Shown here piece by piece: positions 8,745-17,726 of a stretch of 64,000 nucleotides of DNA. How positions within the stretch are numbered: position 1 is the first letter of the stretch; each line of letters opens with the position of its first letter. The DNA is from Salinicola endophyticus. GTDB taxonomy: Bacteria; Pseudomonadota; Gammaproteobacteria; Pseudomonadales; Halomonadaceae. Where the stretch lies: assembly GCF_040536835.1 (NCBI RefSeq), contig NZ_CP159578.1:1054001-1118000 (forward strand). Direction: 5' to 3'. Both the position numbers and the translations under genes were made by a program. Below the pieces are notes generated by a model, which saw nothing but the letters and a program-made list of their open reading frames with translations, did not search any database and was not told the origin of the DNA.

Positions 8745-10016
8745 TCAGGCGGTGCCGGCCAGGGCCAGGAAGATCCCCGCCAGGGTCGCCGACATCAGGT
8801 TGGACAGGGTGCCGGCGAGCACCGCCTTGAGCCCGTAGCGGGCGATCTCGTGGCGACGGTTGGGTGCCAGCGTGCCGAGGCCGCCGAGCAGAATCGCGAT
8901 CGAGGAGAGGTTGGCGAAGCCGCACAGGGCGAACGACAGGATCGCCGCGGTGTGTGTCGACATCGCCTTGCCGGTCTCCGCCACCAGGGTGTCGCCGCTG
9001 ATATAGGGCGCCAGGTTGATGTAGGCGACGAACTCGTTGACCACCAGCTTCTGACCGATGAAGGAGCCGGCAAGGGTGGCCTCGTGCCACGGGATGCCGA
9101 GCAGGAAGGCGAGCGGTGAGAAGAGCCAGCCGAGGATCATCGACAGGCTCAGCGAATCGACGCCGAACCAGCCGCCGACACCGCCGAGGATGCCGTCGAT
9201 CAGCGCGATCAGGCCGATGAAGGCAAGCAGCATGGCGCCCACGTTGGCGGCCAGCATCAGCCCCGAGGAAGCCCCAGTGGCCGCGGCGTCGAGCACGTTG
9301 GCCGGCTTGTCCTCGGCCTCGAGAACCTCCTTGGCCTGGCCGGTGTGGTCGTCCGGGGTCTCGGTCTCTGGCATCAGGATCTTGGCGAACAGCAGCCCGC
9401 CAGGGGCGGCCATGAACGACGCCGCGATCAGGTACTCCATGGGGATGCCGAGCTCGGCATACCCGGCGAGTACCGAGCCGGCCACCGAAGCGAGCCCGCC
9501 GCACATCACCGCGAACAGCTCGGACTTGGTCATGTTGGCGAGAAATGGCCGTACCACCAGCGGCGCTTCGGTCTGGCCGACGAAGACGTTGGCAGTGGCC
9601 GAGAGGGACTCGGTGCGCGAGGTGCCGAGTACCTTCTGCAGCGCGCCGCCGAGGATGCGTACCACCCACTGCATGATGCCCAGGTAGTAGAGCACCGCAG
9701 TCAGCGAGGAGAAGAAGATGATGATCGGCAGCACCTTGATGGCGAAGACGAAGCCGATGTTGCTGGGGTCGGCGAGATTGCCGAAGAGAAAGCCGATGCC
9801 GTCGTTGGCGTAGCTGATGACCTGACTGACCGCCCCGGAGATGGCTCCGAGCACGCTCTTGCCCACTGGCACGTAGAGCACGAAGGCGCCGATGCCGGCC
9901 TGAATCAGAAAGGCGCCGGCCACGGTGCGCAGGCGGATCGCCCGGCGATTGCTCGAGAAGGCGAGCGCGATCAGCAGCAGAACGACGACGCCGACCAGAC
10001 CCATGATGAGTGTCAT
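8745..10016 (-). CDS. nupC: NupC-type concentrative nucleoside transporter
   Basis: A 423-residue CNT-family inner-membrane symporter for nucleosides. Family features are [33 protein letters not shown], the [10 protein letters not shown] segment, and the [19 protein letters not shown] end. AAGGA precedes the ATG. It lies upstream of deoC on the same strand and divergent to tsx, so entry, uptake and degradation of nucleosides are together. A 14-bp palindrome 60 bp upstream is a candidate operator. Confidence 0.93.
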   Translation of the reverse strand: MTLIMGLVGVVVLLLIALAFSSNRRAIRLRTVAGAFLIQAGIGAFVLYVPVGKSVLGAISGAVSQVISYANDGIGFLFGNLADPSNIGFVFAIKVLPIIIFFSSLTAVLYYLGIMQWVVRILGGALQKVLGTSRTESLSATANVFVGQTEAPLVVRPFLANMTKSELFAVMCGGLASVAGSVLAGYAELGIPMEYLIAASFMAAPGGLLFAKILMPETETPDDHTGQAKEVLEAEDKPANVLDAAATGASSGLMLAANVGAMLLAFIGLIALIDGILGGVGGWFGVDSLSLSMILGWLFSPLAFLLGIPWHEATLAGSFIGQKLVVNEFVAYINLAPYISGDTLVAETGKAMSTHTAAILSFALCGFANLSSIAILLGGLGTLAPNRRHEIARYGLKAVLAGTLSNLMSATLAGIFLALAGTA

Positions 10017-10326
10017 GTTGTTGTCCTTGGTGTTGGTCTCGGAGAGGGGGAATTGCGGTTCTGTGTGCGCTTTTTAACATTTTTATGTTTGTCCAGTCAC
10101 TTATTGTTTTTATTCTGACAACGCCATAGAGTGATCGGCGTCACCGACCCTTTTTTTGCTGGCCGCTCCGCGGCGGCCGGGCTGTGCGCCGAGCAGAGCA
10201 CCCTGCGCTCGGCGCTGGCAGGGCGGAGATGAACCTGGCGCTGAGGCGCACCGGCAGTGACGCCGCGACAACAATCCTGGCGCGATAACAATGACGCCAT
10301 GACAACAACGAGGCATGGGAAAGGAC
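10017..10326. promoter_or_regulatory. divergent nupC/tsx control region
   Basis: 310 bp without a gene. The nupC-proximal part is AT-rich and holds the perfect inverted repeat AACAT-TTTT-ATGTT at 10076-10089, plus AT stretches to about 10120. This is the likely site of both promoters and of DeoR-, CRP- or CytR-like control. The tsx-proximal half is GC-rich with nothing recognisable. Confidence 0.5.
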
Positions 10327-11289
10327 ATGAACGGGAACGGCATGAGCAAGGCCAGCATCCTGCTGGCGCTGTGGGGGCTGGCGGTCACGCCGGCATGGGC
10401 GGCCGGCGACGCGAGCGAACAGGGCAGTGCGCCGGTGATCGAGCAGGAAACACCGGCCGAGGGGCCGCAGGCGGTGGATGAGACTACGGACGGGCCTTAT
10501 CTCTCCGACTGGTACCACCAGAACCTGACCGTCATCGGCAGCAAGAACATTCGCTTCGGCCCGCAGCAGATCGACGATATCTATCTCGAATACGAATTCT
10601 TCGGCCGCAAGGGGCCGCTGGATCTCTACGGCTATATCGACTTTCCCAAGTTCTTCGGCATCGGCAATCGTCCCGACCGAGGCATCTTCGACAAGGGCTC
10701 GCCGGTCTTCATGGAGCTCGAGCCGCGGCTGTCGATCGACGACATGACCGGGCAGGACCTCAGCATCGGGCCGTTCAAGGAGTGGTTCGTCGCTTTCGAT
10801 TACATCCTCGACTGGGGCCACAACAGCGAGAATCGCCAGAACACCCTCTATGCGGGTCTGGGGACCGATATCGACACCGGCTCGCCGCTGGGGCTCTCGT
10901 TCAATTTCTACAAGCGTCGCCAGTGGGAGAACTACGGCGCCGCCAACGAGAACTCCTGGGACGGTTATCGCGCCCAGCTCAACTACTCCTACCCGCTGGG
11001 GACGTTCGACAACGGTGCCTCGCTGGTGTATGTCGGCTTCACCAACCACGACTTCGGCTCGGACCTGGGGGACGGCAACTCGGTGCGCACCAACGAGTCG
11101 ACGGTGGCCACCAACGTGCTGCTGTACCAGTTCACCCACCTGCGCTTCATGGCGGTGGCACGCTACTTCCATAATGGCGGGCAGTGGAACGACGGTGTCA
11201 CCGCGCCCTTCCCCAATGCCAGTGGCGAGAGCTTCGAGCTGCGCTCCACCGGCTGGGGGTATTACCTGGGGGTCGGCTGGCAGTTCTGA
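10327..11289 (+). CDS. tsx: Tsx-like nucleoside-specific outer-membrane channel
   Basis: About 320 residues. A signal peptide (MSKASILLALWGLAVTPAWA) is followed by alternating-residue beta-barrel sequence typical of Tsx: YLSDWYHQNLTVIGSKNIRF, DLYGYIDFPKFFG, ending in the aromatic YYLGVGWQF for BAM recognition. Tsx lets nucleosides diffuse through the outer membrane, supplying NupC. In-frame ATGs lie at 10315, 10327 and 10342; GGGA at 6-nt spacing favours 10327, while 10342 gives the cleanest signal peptide. A perfect hairpin follows the stop. Confidence 0.88.
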   Translation: MNGNGMSKASILLALWGLAVTPAWAAGDASEQGSAPVIEQETPAEGPQAVDETTDGPYLSDWYHQNLTVIGSKNIRFGPQQIDDIYLEYEFFGRKGPLDLYGYIDFPKFFGIGNRPDRGIFDKGSPVFMELEPRLSIDDMTGQDLSIGPFKEWFVAFDYILDWGHNSENRQNTLYAGLGTDIDTGSPLGLSFNFYKRRQWENYGAANENSWDGYRAQLNYSYPLGTFDNGASLVYVGFTNHDFGSDLGDGNSVRTNESTVATNVLLYQFTHLRFMAVARYFHNGGQWNDGVTAPFPNASGESFELRSTGWGYYLGVGWQF

Positions 11290-11316
11290 TCGGCCTGCTC
11301 GTCGATCCGTCGTGTC

Positions 11317-11342
11317 ATCGGGGAGCCTGCGGGCTCCCCGAT
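11317..11342 (+). terminator. hairpin after tsx
   Basis: ATCGGGGAGCC (11317-11327) pairs perfectly with GGCTCCCCGAT (11332-11342) around a 4-nt loop, 27 nt after the tsx stop. There is no clear T-tract. Confidence 0.6.
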
Positions 11343-11414
11343 GTGTCTGGGCGGCAGCGGTACGCGTGCCTTGTGCTGTACGCCATTCGCTCACACGGGA
11401 GTCTGATGTGACGC

Positions 11415-11459
11415 GGTTGGCATGAGATGGGGGTTGGCATGACACGGAGGTTGGCATGA
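11415..11459. repeat. three direct repeats GGTTGGCATGA, 17-bp period
   Basis: Identical 11-bp copies at 11415-11425, 11432-11442 and 11449-11459, separated by different 6-bp spacers, about 75 bp upstream of the deoR start. Exact spacing with variable spacers suggests protein-binding sites rather than slippage. Confidence 0.65.
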
Positions 11460-11532
11460 CATCAGGGCGGCAGTGGATTGGCTTCGAGCGAGAATCAGTG
11501 ATGATGGCGATGGGGTGGGGGAGAGCGAGCCT

Positions 11533-12309
11533 ATGAACGGACGCAGTGCGCAGCGTCTCGAGCGGCTGAGCGAGGCGCTCAAGCGTGCCGGCACCCTGCC
11601 ACTCGCCGAGGCGGCGGCGCTGTGCGGTGTCTCGGAGATGACCATTCGGCGTGATATTGCCGCCAGCAGCGGGACCATTGCCTCGTTCGGCGGTCATCTG
11701 GTGATGGCTGACAATCCGCAGTTCGCCGCCGCCTACCATCTCGATACCCAGAAGGATCACTTCGCCGCGGCCAAGGCGCGGCTGTGCCGGGAGGCCGCCG
11801 CACGCGTGGAGGAGGGCGATACGCTGTTCATCGACTGCGGCACCACGCTGGTGTCGCTGTGCGCACAGCTGCCGCGTCAGTCGAGCGTGACCGTGGTCAC
11901 CTATGCGCTCAATGTGGCCAACGCCTTCAGCCAGCGCGACATGCCCAACATGCGCCTGGTGGTGCTGGGCGGACTCTACTATCCGGCGTCGCAATCCTTC
12001 GGCGGTCAGGACGTTACCACGGCGATCCGACGTCTGGGCATAAACAAGGCGTTCATCTCGGCCGCCGGGGTGCAGATCGACAAAGGCGCCAGCTGCTTCC
12101 ACTTCCATGAGGTGGCGCCCAAGCAGGCAGCCATCGAACACGCCGAGCGCAGCATCCTGGTCGCCGACGAGAGCAAGCTCGAGGTGATGCGCCCGGCCTT
12201 CTTCGCCGAGCTTGCCGAGTTCGATGCGGTGATCACCAGCGGCGAGCCGGGGCGTGCCTGGCAGGCGCGGGTCGCCGCGGCGGATGGACCACCGGTGAGC
12301 GTGGTCTGA
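11533..12309 (+). CDS. deoR: DeoR-type transcriptional repressor
   Basis: 258 residues from the ATG at 11533; an upstream ATG at 11473 adds 20 residues without homology. The N-terminal DeoR helix-turn-helix reads LAEAAALCGVSEMTIRRDI. The sugar-phosphate sensor domain shows FIDCGTTLVSLC, LVVLGG, and SAAGVQIDKGASCF. These closely follow E. coli DeoR, which represses deo, nupC and tsx and is induced by deoxyribose-5-phosphate. The neighbouring nucleoside genes make that assignment likely here. Confidence 0.85.
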   Translation: MNGRSAQRLERLSEALKRAGTLPLAEAAALCGVSEMTIRRDIAASSGTIASFGGHLVMADNPQFAAAYHLDTQKDHFAAAKARLCREAAARVEEGDTLFIDCGTTLVSLCAQLPRQSSVTVVTYALNVANAFSQRDMPNMRLVVLGGLYYPASQSFGGQDVTTAIRRLGINKAFISAAGVQIDKGASCFHFHEVAPKQAAIEHAERSILVADESKLEVMRPAFFAELAEFDAVITSGEPGRAWQARVAAADGPPVSVV

Positions 12310-12454
12310 ACCGCCTGAAGGCAGGGTATGAAAGGCTCTGTGTTGACGCTGCCCGCGTGTCAGGCCTTGGCTGACCCTCTGATTTCTGCGATTGATACGG
12401 TAATGAGTTGAGATATTCCTGCTTTTCATAGGAAGATTTTGGCCGGCCGGGTAC

Positions 12455-12527
12455 TTACCATCCGGGTAACCGTTTTCCTTATCGTCTTCGGAGCGGATAT
12501 TCCGCGGTGTGCCGCGGGAATGTCCGC
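12455..12527. promoter_or_regulatory. inverted repeats upstream of the aldehyde dehydrogenase gene
   Basis: Two inverted repeats lie before the start at 12554. One is TTACC-N5-GGTAA (12455-12469). The other is a larger one, GCGGATATTCCGCGG (12493-12507), facing CCGCGGGAATGTCCGC (12512-12527) across TGTG with one mismatch and one extra base. Either may be an operator; the larger could also form an RNA hairpin in the leader. Confidence 0.5.
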
Positions 12528-12553
12528 CCGATGTCTGCCGCAGGAGCCCTATC

Positions 12554-14005
12554 ATGTCTTTGCCCGTTCCCTCCGCCAGTGCACCTTTCTATCCCGCCGC
12601 CATCGCCGACCACGACAGCCAGGCGGGGGCGCGCTATACGCTGCGTTCGCCGGCCAGCGGTGAGCCCATCGCCGAGGTCGCCGACTGTGGCGCCGAAGCT
12701 GCGCAGGTGGCGGCAGACAACGCCCAGCGCGGCTTCGAGCAGTGGCGCCGGACCACGCCGTTCGAGCGGGCGGCGCTGTTGAAGGCGTGGCACGCGGCCA
12801 TGCTCGAGGCCAAGGAGACCCTGGCGCTGACCATGGCCCGGGAGATGGGCAAGCCGATTCGCGAAGCCCGTGGCGAGGTCGATTACGCGGCCGGCTTCAT
12901 CGAGTGGTTTGCCGAGCAGGCCAAGCGCATCGATGGCGACATCCTGCCCAGCCCGCATCCGGACAAGCGCCTGTCTGTGCTGCGCCAGCCGGTGGGGCCG
13001 GTGTTCGCGATCACGCCGTGGAACTTCCCGGCGGCGATGATCACGCGCAAGGTGGCGCCGGGGCTGGCGGCCGGCTGCTCGGTGATCGTCAAGCCTGCCG
13101 AGCAGACCCCGATCACGGCGCTGATGCTGGCCGAGCTGTGGCGTCAGGTGGGTGGCCCGGCCGAGGTGTTCCAGGTGATCACCGCCGAGCGTCCGGCTGC
13201 GATCAGCGAGGTGCTGATGGCCGATTCACGTATTCGCAAGCTCACCTTCACCGGCAGCACCCCGGTGGGCAAGCGCCTCTACGCCCAGTCCGCCGCCACC
13301 ATGAAGCGCATGTCGCTGGAACTGGGCGGACACGCGCCTTTCCTGGTCTTCGACGATGCCGATATCGACGCCGCGGTGGCCGAGGTGATGGCGAGCAAGT
13401 TCCGCAACGGTGGACAGACCTGTGTCTGTACCAACCGAATCTATGTCCAGCGCGGTCTCTTCGATGCCTTTGCCGAGCGTCTGGCCGCCGCGGCCGGGTC
13501 GCTGACGATCGGTGATCCCGAGCACGAGGCGACCCAGGTCGGGCCGCTGGTCAGCCAGGCGGGTCGCGACAAGGCCCAGGCGCACATCGACGATGCCCTG
13601 GCCAAGGGCGCGCAGCGGTTGACGCCGGCGCCGCAGGTCGACGGTCTCTACGTAGCGCCGACGGTGCTGGCCGGGGTGACGCCGGAGATGCGCATCATGC
13701 AGGAGGAGACCTTTGGTCCGGTGGCACCGTTGATCGCCTTCGATGACGAGGCGGAGGCGGTCGCCGCTGCCAACGACACCCCGTTCGGCCTGGCGGCCTA
13801 TCTATGGACGCGCAGTCTGGGCCGCGCGGCGCGCGTTTCCGAGGCGCTCGATTACGGCATCGTCGGCGTCAATGACGGCGCACCGTCGGTACCGCATGCG
13901 CCCTTTGGCGGGGTCAAGGACAGCGGTCTCGGGCGCGAGGGTGGCCATTACGGCATCGACGAGTACCTCGACTGCAAGTTCGTCTCCACGCGCCTGGATA
14001 CTTGA
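12554..14005 (+). CDS. NAD(P)-dependent succinate-semialdehyde-type dehydrogenase
   Basis: 483 residues of the aldehyde dehydrogenase superfamily. TPWNFPAAMITRK, the FTGSTPVGKRL cofactor loop, the ELGGHAPFLVFDDADID glutamate motif and the catalytic Cys in NGGQTCVCTNRI are intact, as is EETFGPV. The pattern and length best match GabD-like succinate/glutarate semialdehyde dehydrogenases, though the true aldehyde is not proven. The start at 12554 is chosen for AGGAG 8 nt upstream. The stop overlaps the start of the PucR-type regulator by one base (TGATG), suggesting a regulated catabolic pair. Confidence 0.85.
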   Translation: MSLPVPSASAPFYPAAIADHDSQAGARYTLRSPASGEPIAEVADCGAEAAQVAADNAQRGFEQWRRTTPFERAALLKAWHAAMLEAKETLALTMAREMGKPIREARGEVDYAAGFIEWFAEQAKRIDGDILPSPHPDKRLSVLRQPVGPVFAITPWNFPAAMITRKVAPGLAAGCSVIVKPAEQTPITALMLAELWRQVGGPAEVFQVITAERPAAISEVLMADSRIRKLTFTGSTPVGKRLYAQSAATMKRMSLELGGHAPFLVFDDADIDAAVAEVMASKFRNGGQTCVCTNRIYVQRGLFDAFAERLAAAAGSLTIGDPEHEATQVGPLVSQAGRDKAQAHIDDALAKGAQRLTPAPQVDGLYVAPTVLAGVTPEMRIMQEETFGPVAPLIAFDDEAEAVAAANDTPFGLAAYLWTRSLGRAARVSEALDYGIVGVNDGAPSVPHAPFGGVKDSGLGREGGHYGIDEYLDCKFVSTRLDT

Positions 14006-15585
14006 TGGTCGAGGCGTCCTCGGTGCCGCCGGCAGCGGAGCTGGATCTGGCCACGGCGCTGCGCGAGACCAAGTTGCGTCACGCCCGCGTGGTGGCCGGG
14101 GAGCGTTCGCTCTCGCGGCCGCTGCGCTGGGTCCACATGGTCGACCACCCGGATATCATCGCCTGGGTCCAGCCGGGTCAGCTGCTGCTGACCACCGGCT
14201 ACCACTGGCCGGATGAGCCGGCGGCGGAGCGCGCCCTGATCGAGGCGCTGGCGGAGAAGGGGCTGGCCGGCGTGGCACTGGCGGTGCCGCGTTTTCTGTC
14301 GGCGTTTCCGGCCACCAGCCGCGAGGTCGCCGAAGCGCTCGACTTTCCGCTATTGGAGATACCCTGGGATGTGCCCTTCAGCCAGATCACCGAGGAGGTG
14401 CACGCCTGGCTGATCGCCCGCCAGGGGCAGCTGATCGCGCGCGCCGAACGCATTCATCGCGATCTCACCCGTTCGGCGCTGACCGCCGGCAGCCTGAGGG
14501 ATATCGCCGTCGCACTGAGCGATCTGCTCGGGCGGGCGGTACTGTTCACCGGGCTCGAGGGCGAGTGGCTGGGCGGCAGCAGCGAACGTGACGCCTGGCC
14601 CTTGCCGACGCCGGCGGCGCAGCAGGCGGCGGAAGCGGTGCCGGGGAGCCAGGCGTGCTCGCTGGACGATCCAGCCCATGACGGGCAGCGCTGGCTGGCC
14701 TGCCCGGTGCGCATCCAGGAGGCGCGGGCGGCGCTTTTGTGGATCGATGAGTCCGGCGCCCGGGTGAGCGAGCTGGAGCGCCGCGCGGCGGAGCAGGCGG
14801 CGCTGATCTCGGCGCTGCATCTGTCGCATCAGCGCGCGCTTCAGACCCAGGAGTCGCGGCTGGGTTACGCCTTCGTCGACTCGCTGCTGGAGGGGCGTTT
14901 CGAAGCCACGCCGGCGGCGCTGGAGCGTGCCACCCTGCAGGGCTGGGAGCCCCAGGCGGCGTATCAGGTGTGTGCCATTCTGCTCAACGAGCCGGTGCCG
15001 CTCAGCCCCGAGGGGCTCTCCCGGCGGGAGCGCTGGGAGCGCCGTCTGAGCCGCTATCTGCAGGGCATCGAGCAGCCGCCGCTGATTTCGGTCTCGCTCA
15101 ACCAGCTGCTGTTTCTGCTGCGCAGCGAGGTCTCGCCCGCGGCGCTATGGCGGCGGCTGGGCGATGGCGAATCGGCGATGGCGGTCAGCCGGCTGGTGCG
15201 GGGCGCTGCGGAGACCGCCAAAGGCGCCGATGACGTGGCGCGGTTGACCGCTGCGCTGCGACCGGGGGAGCTGCGCGACTTCGAATCGATGCTGTTCAGC
15301 CGGGTGCTGGAGGGGGACGACGATGCCCGCCGGCTGTTTCTGGCGCGGATCACTGAGGCGCTCGATCCGGGCGAACGGGGCACCAGCCAGCGCCTTACCC
15401 TCACGGCGCTGGCTGACCACGGTTTTCATCTGGCGCAGACCGCGCGGGCATTGGATATCCATATCAGCACCCTGCGCTATCGGCTGGAGCGTCTGCGCGA
15501 GGCGCTGGGCATGGATCTCGACGATACCGAGGTGCGCCTGCAGCTGCAGGTGGCGATGCGCCTGTGGGCGCTGAAGGACGACTGA
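14005..15585 (+). CDS. PucR-family transcriptional regulator
   Basis: 526 residues. The N-terminal 120 or so form the PucR sensor domain (RWVHMVDHPDIIAWVQPGQL, then FPLLEIPWDVPFSQI). The middle is a GGDEF-like CdaR region, and the C-terminal 60 carry the PucR helix-turn-helix (HGFHLAQTARALDIHISTLR, then YRLERLREALG). Such regulators control purine, amino acid or GABA-type catabolism in response to a metabolite. Its coupling to the upstream dehydrogenase suggests it regulates that gene. Confidence 0.88.
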   Translation: MVEASSVPPAAELDLATALRETKLRHARVVAGERSLSRPLRWVHMVDHPDIIAWVQPGQLLLTTGYHWPDEPAAERALIEALAEKGLAGVALAVPRFLSAFPATSREVAEALDFPLLEIPWDVPFSQITEEVHAWLIARQGQLIARAERIHRDLTRSALTAGSLRDIAVALSDLLGRAVLFTGLEGEWLGGSSERDAWPLPTPAAQQAAEAVPGSQACSLDDPAHDGQRWLACPVRIQEARAALLWIDESGARVSELERRAAEQAALISALHLSHQRALQTQESRLGYAFVDSLLEGRFEATPAALERATLQGWEPQAAYQVCAILLNEPVPLSPEGLSRRERWERRLSRYLQGIEQPPLISVSLNQLLFLLRSEVSPAALWRRLGDGESAMAVSRLVRGAAETAKGADDVARLTAALRPGELRDFESMLFSRVLEGDDDARRLFLARITEALDPGERGTSQRLTLTALADHGFHLAQTARALDIHISTLRYRLERLREALGMDLDDTEVRLQLQVAMRLWALKDD

Positions 15586-15638
15586 GCGCTTGCCACTACC
15601 GGCGAGCCTAATGACGACTACCGACAAGAGGCCGAGCG

Positions 15639-16358
15639 ATGCAACTGACCGATTTCGATACCCTGACCTTCGATGTCTACGGCACCCTGATCGACTGGGA
15701 GAGCGGCATGGTGGCGGGGCTGCAGCCGCTGCTCGAGCGTACCCAACTGAGCCTGAGCCGCGATCAGGTGCTCGAGGCGCATGCGCGCCACGAGTCGAGC
15801 CAGCAGCGCTACACCCCGCATCTGCAATATCGCTGGCTGCTGGCGGTGGTCTACAAGCGGCTGGCCGAGGAGTGGGGCGTGACGGTGACCCACGACGAGT
15901 GCCTGGCCTACGGCGACTTCGTCAAGCAGTGGCCAGCCTTTGCCGATAGCGCGGCGGCACTCGGCTATCTCAAGCAGCACTACAAGCTGGTGGTGCTCTC
16001 CAACGTCGACAACGAAAGCTTTGCTTACAGTCAGCGCAAGCTGGAGGTCGAGTTCGATGCGGTCTATACCGCCGAGGACATCGGCTCCTACAAGCCTTCG
16101 CCGCGCAATTTCGACTATCTGCTGGAGAAGCTCGGCCAGCGCGGCATCGATAAAACGCGGATTCTGCATACCGCGGAGAGCCTGTTTCACGACCATCAGC
16201 CGGCCAACCAGTATGGTCTGGCCAACTGCTGGATCTACCGCCGCCACGATCAGCAGGGCTTCGGCGCGACCATGGACCCGGGCGAGATGCCGCGGATCGA
16301 CTTCCGCTTCGACAGCATGGCGGCCCTGGCGGACGCGCACCGCGAGCTAGTGGGCTGA
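15639..16358 (+). CDS. haloacid dehalogenase type II / HAD hydrolase
   Basis: 239 residues. The nucleophile motif is FDVYGTLIDW (Asp in DTLTFDVYGTL), motif II is VVLSNVDNE, the conserved Lys sits in GSYKPSPRNFDYL, and the acidic motif is LFHDHQPANQYGL. This is the pattern of the L-2-haloacid dehalogenase-like HAD group; many members act on other substrates, so the reaction is not certain. It lies 53 bp after the PucR gene on the same strand and overlaps the convergent DinB gene by 12 bp. Confidence 0.85.
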   Translation: MQLTDFDTLTFDVYGTLIDWESGMVAGLQPLLERTQLSLSRDQVLEAHARHESSQQRYTPHLQYRWLLAVVYKRLAEEWGVTVTHDECLAYGDFVKQWPAFADSAAALGYLKQHYKLVVLSNVDNESFAYSQRKLEVEFDAVYTAEDIGSYKPSPRNFDYLLEKLGQRGIDKTRILHTAESLFHDHQPANQYGLANCWIYRRHDQQGFGATMDPGEMPRIDFRFDSMAALADAHRELVG

Positions 16359-16913
16359 GTCGCTCGAGCGCCAGACCTGGGTTTCGTCGATGCCGAGGGT
16401 GCGGAACTCGGCCTGGCGCAGTGGGGCTTCCTCGCGCATGAAGAATTCATCGAGCTGAGGCGGCGCGATGTCGGTGGCCGAGAGCATGGCATGGACCTGG
16501 CCGCGATGATGGGTCTGGTGGACAAAGAGGTGCGCCAGTACGCGATGGATGGGCTCATGCTGTCGATGTGTGCGGCGGACCAGGACGGTTTCTTGCGCCA
16601 GCCACGCGGGCGTGGCGCCTTCGCACAGCGCGATCAGACGTCGGTCGAGCGCTTCCTGGGCCGGTTGCAGGGTGGCGATGGTGGCGTGGGGCAATTCATC
16701 GTCGAAGGCGCCGAGCCCCAAGGTGCCGCCTTCGAGGGCATCGATGTAGTAGGCGTCGACGATCAGAATATGGTTGAGCGTAGCGTGGATCGAGGGGAAG
16801 AAACTGCTGCGCTCGGCGTACAGTGCTTCCTGTGAAAGCCCGGCACAGGCCGTGAGCAGGCGGTGATTGGACCAAAGGTTGCAGTAGGCTTGGTGGCGAA
16901 AGTGTTCGATCAT
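16347..16913 (-). CDS. DinB-family four-helix metal-binding protein
   Basis: 188 residues with the DinB/YfiT fold signature: an N-terminal helix with NLWSNHRLL, then HATLNHILIVD giving one metal His, and FVHQTHHRGQVHAML giving the other two. Members are metal-dependent, often thiol transferases; the substrate is unknown here. GAGGGA precedes the ATG. It overlaps the HAD gene convergently by 12 bp and is divergent to the LysE-like gene. Confidence 0.85.
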   Translation of the reverse strand: MIEHFRHQAYCNLWSNHRLLTACAGLSQEALYAERSSFFPSIHATLNHILIVDAYYIDALEGGTLGLGAFDDELPHATIATLQPAQEALDRRLIALCEGATPAWLAQETVLVRRTHRQHEPIHRVLAHLFVHQTHHRGQVHAMLSATDIAPPQLDEFFMREEAPLRQAEFRTLGIDETQVWRSSDSAH

Positions 16914-16959
16914 GGCGGAAATCCCTCACGCTTGTCGCGACGTCATCGTTGGAGTCGAT

Positions 16960-17601
16960 ATGGAAATGCTACACGGTCTGGTGGTGATCACCTTCGTCCA
17001 TCTGCTGGCGGCGGCCTCGCCGGGGCCGGATTTCGTGCTCGTCACCCAGCAGACGCTGAGTCGTGGCCGGCGGGTGGGGCTTTTGTGCAGCCTGGGCATC
17101 GCGCTCGGCCTCTCCATCCATATCGTCTACTCCGCCTTCGGGCTGGCAGCAGTGATCGCCAATTCGGCCGAGGCGCTGTGGGCGATCAAGCTCCTCGGCG
17201 GCGCCTATCTGCTCTATCTGGGCATCAAGGGGCTGCGCTCGCGCCCGACGCTCAACGAGGCCGGTGTGGTTGCCGGCTCGGTACCCGACGCTCCACATTC
17301 GGCCTGGCGCGTCGTGGGTACCGGGTTCCTGTGCAATGCGCTCAACCCCAAGGCGCCGATCTACTTCGTGGCGCTGTTCACCATCGTGCTGTCGCCGGCG
17401 ATGCCGCTTTACCAGATCGCCATCTATGGCGCCTGGATCATGCTGCTGCAGCTGGGCTGGTTCTCGGCGGTGGCGCTGTTGCTGTCGACACCGCGCATCC
17501 AGCGTGCCTTCCAGCGGGGCAGCCACTGGATCGACCGCGTGCTCGGCGCGGCGATGATCGCGCTGGGCCTCAAGGTGCTGATGACGCGGGTATCGAGCTG
17601 A
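16960..17601 (+). CDS. LysE/RhtB-family amino-acid exporter
   Basis: 213 residues with six hydrophobic segments. The family N-terminus is clear (HLLAAASPGPDFVLVTQQTL, SRGRRVGLLCSLGIALG), followed by KLLGGAYLLYLGIKGLRSRP and GFLCNALNPKAPIYFVALF. Such carriers export amino acids or analogues across the inner membrane. GGAG 5 nt before the ATG at 16960 decides the start over the upstream in-frame ATG. The specific substrate cannot be read from the sequence. Confidence 0.88.
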   Translation: MEMLHGLVVITFVHLLAAASPGPDFVLVTQQTLSRGRRVGLLCSLGIALGLSIHIVYSAFGLAAVIANSAEALWAIKLLGGAYLLYLGIKGLRSRPTLNEAGVVAGSVPDAPHSAWRVVGTGFLCNALNPKAPIYFVALFTIVLSPAMPLYQIAIYGAWIMLLQLGWFSAVALLLSTPRIQRAFQRGSHWIDRVLGAAMIALGLKVLMTRVSS

Positions 17602-17726
17602 TCCTGGCCGCTCTCACCCTTGGCCTGGGTCCGCTCGGCCCAAGACTGCGATCCACGCCGAGCCTTTGCCTCTCGTCGGGGTTTTGGGCATCCTGCTTGC
17701 ACCCATTCAACTGCTGAGGAACGCGC

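Noticed and set aside
10141..12555. 804-codon minus-strand frame across tsx and deoR
   Set aside because: It covers two well-supported plus-strand genes and their terminator. Its sequence shows no family resemblance and is a GC-rich shadow frame.
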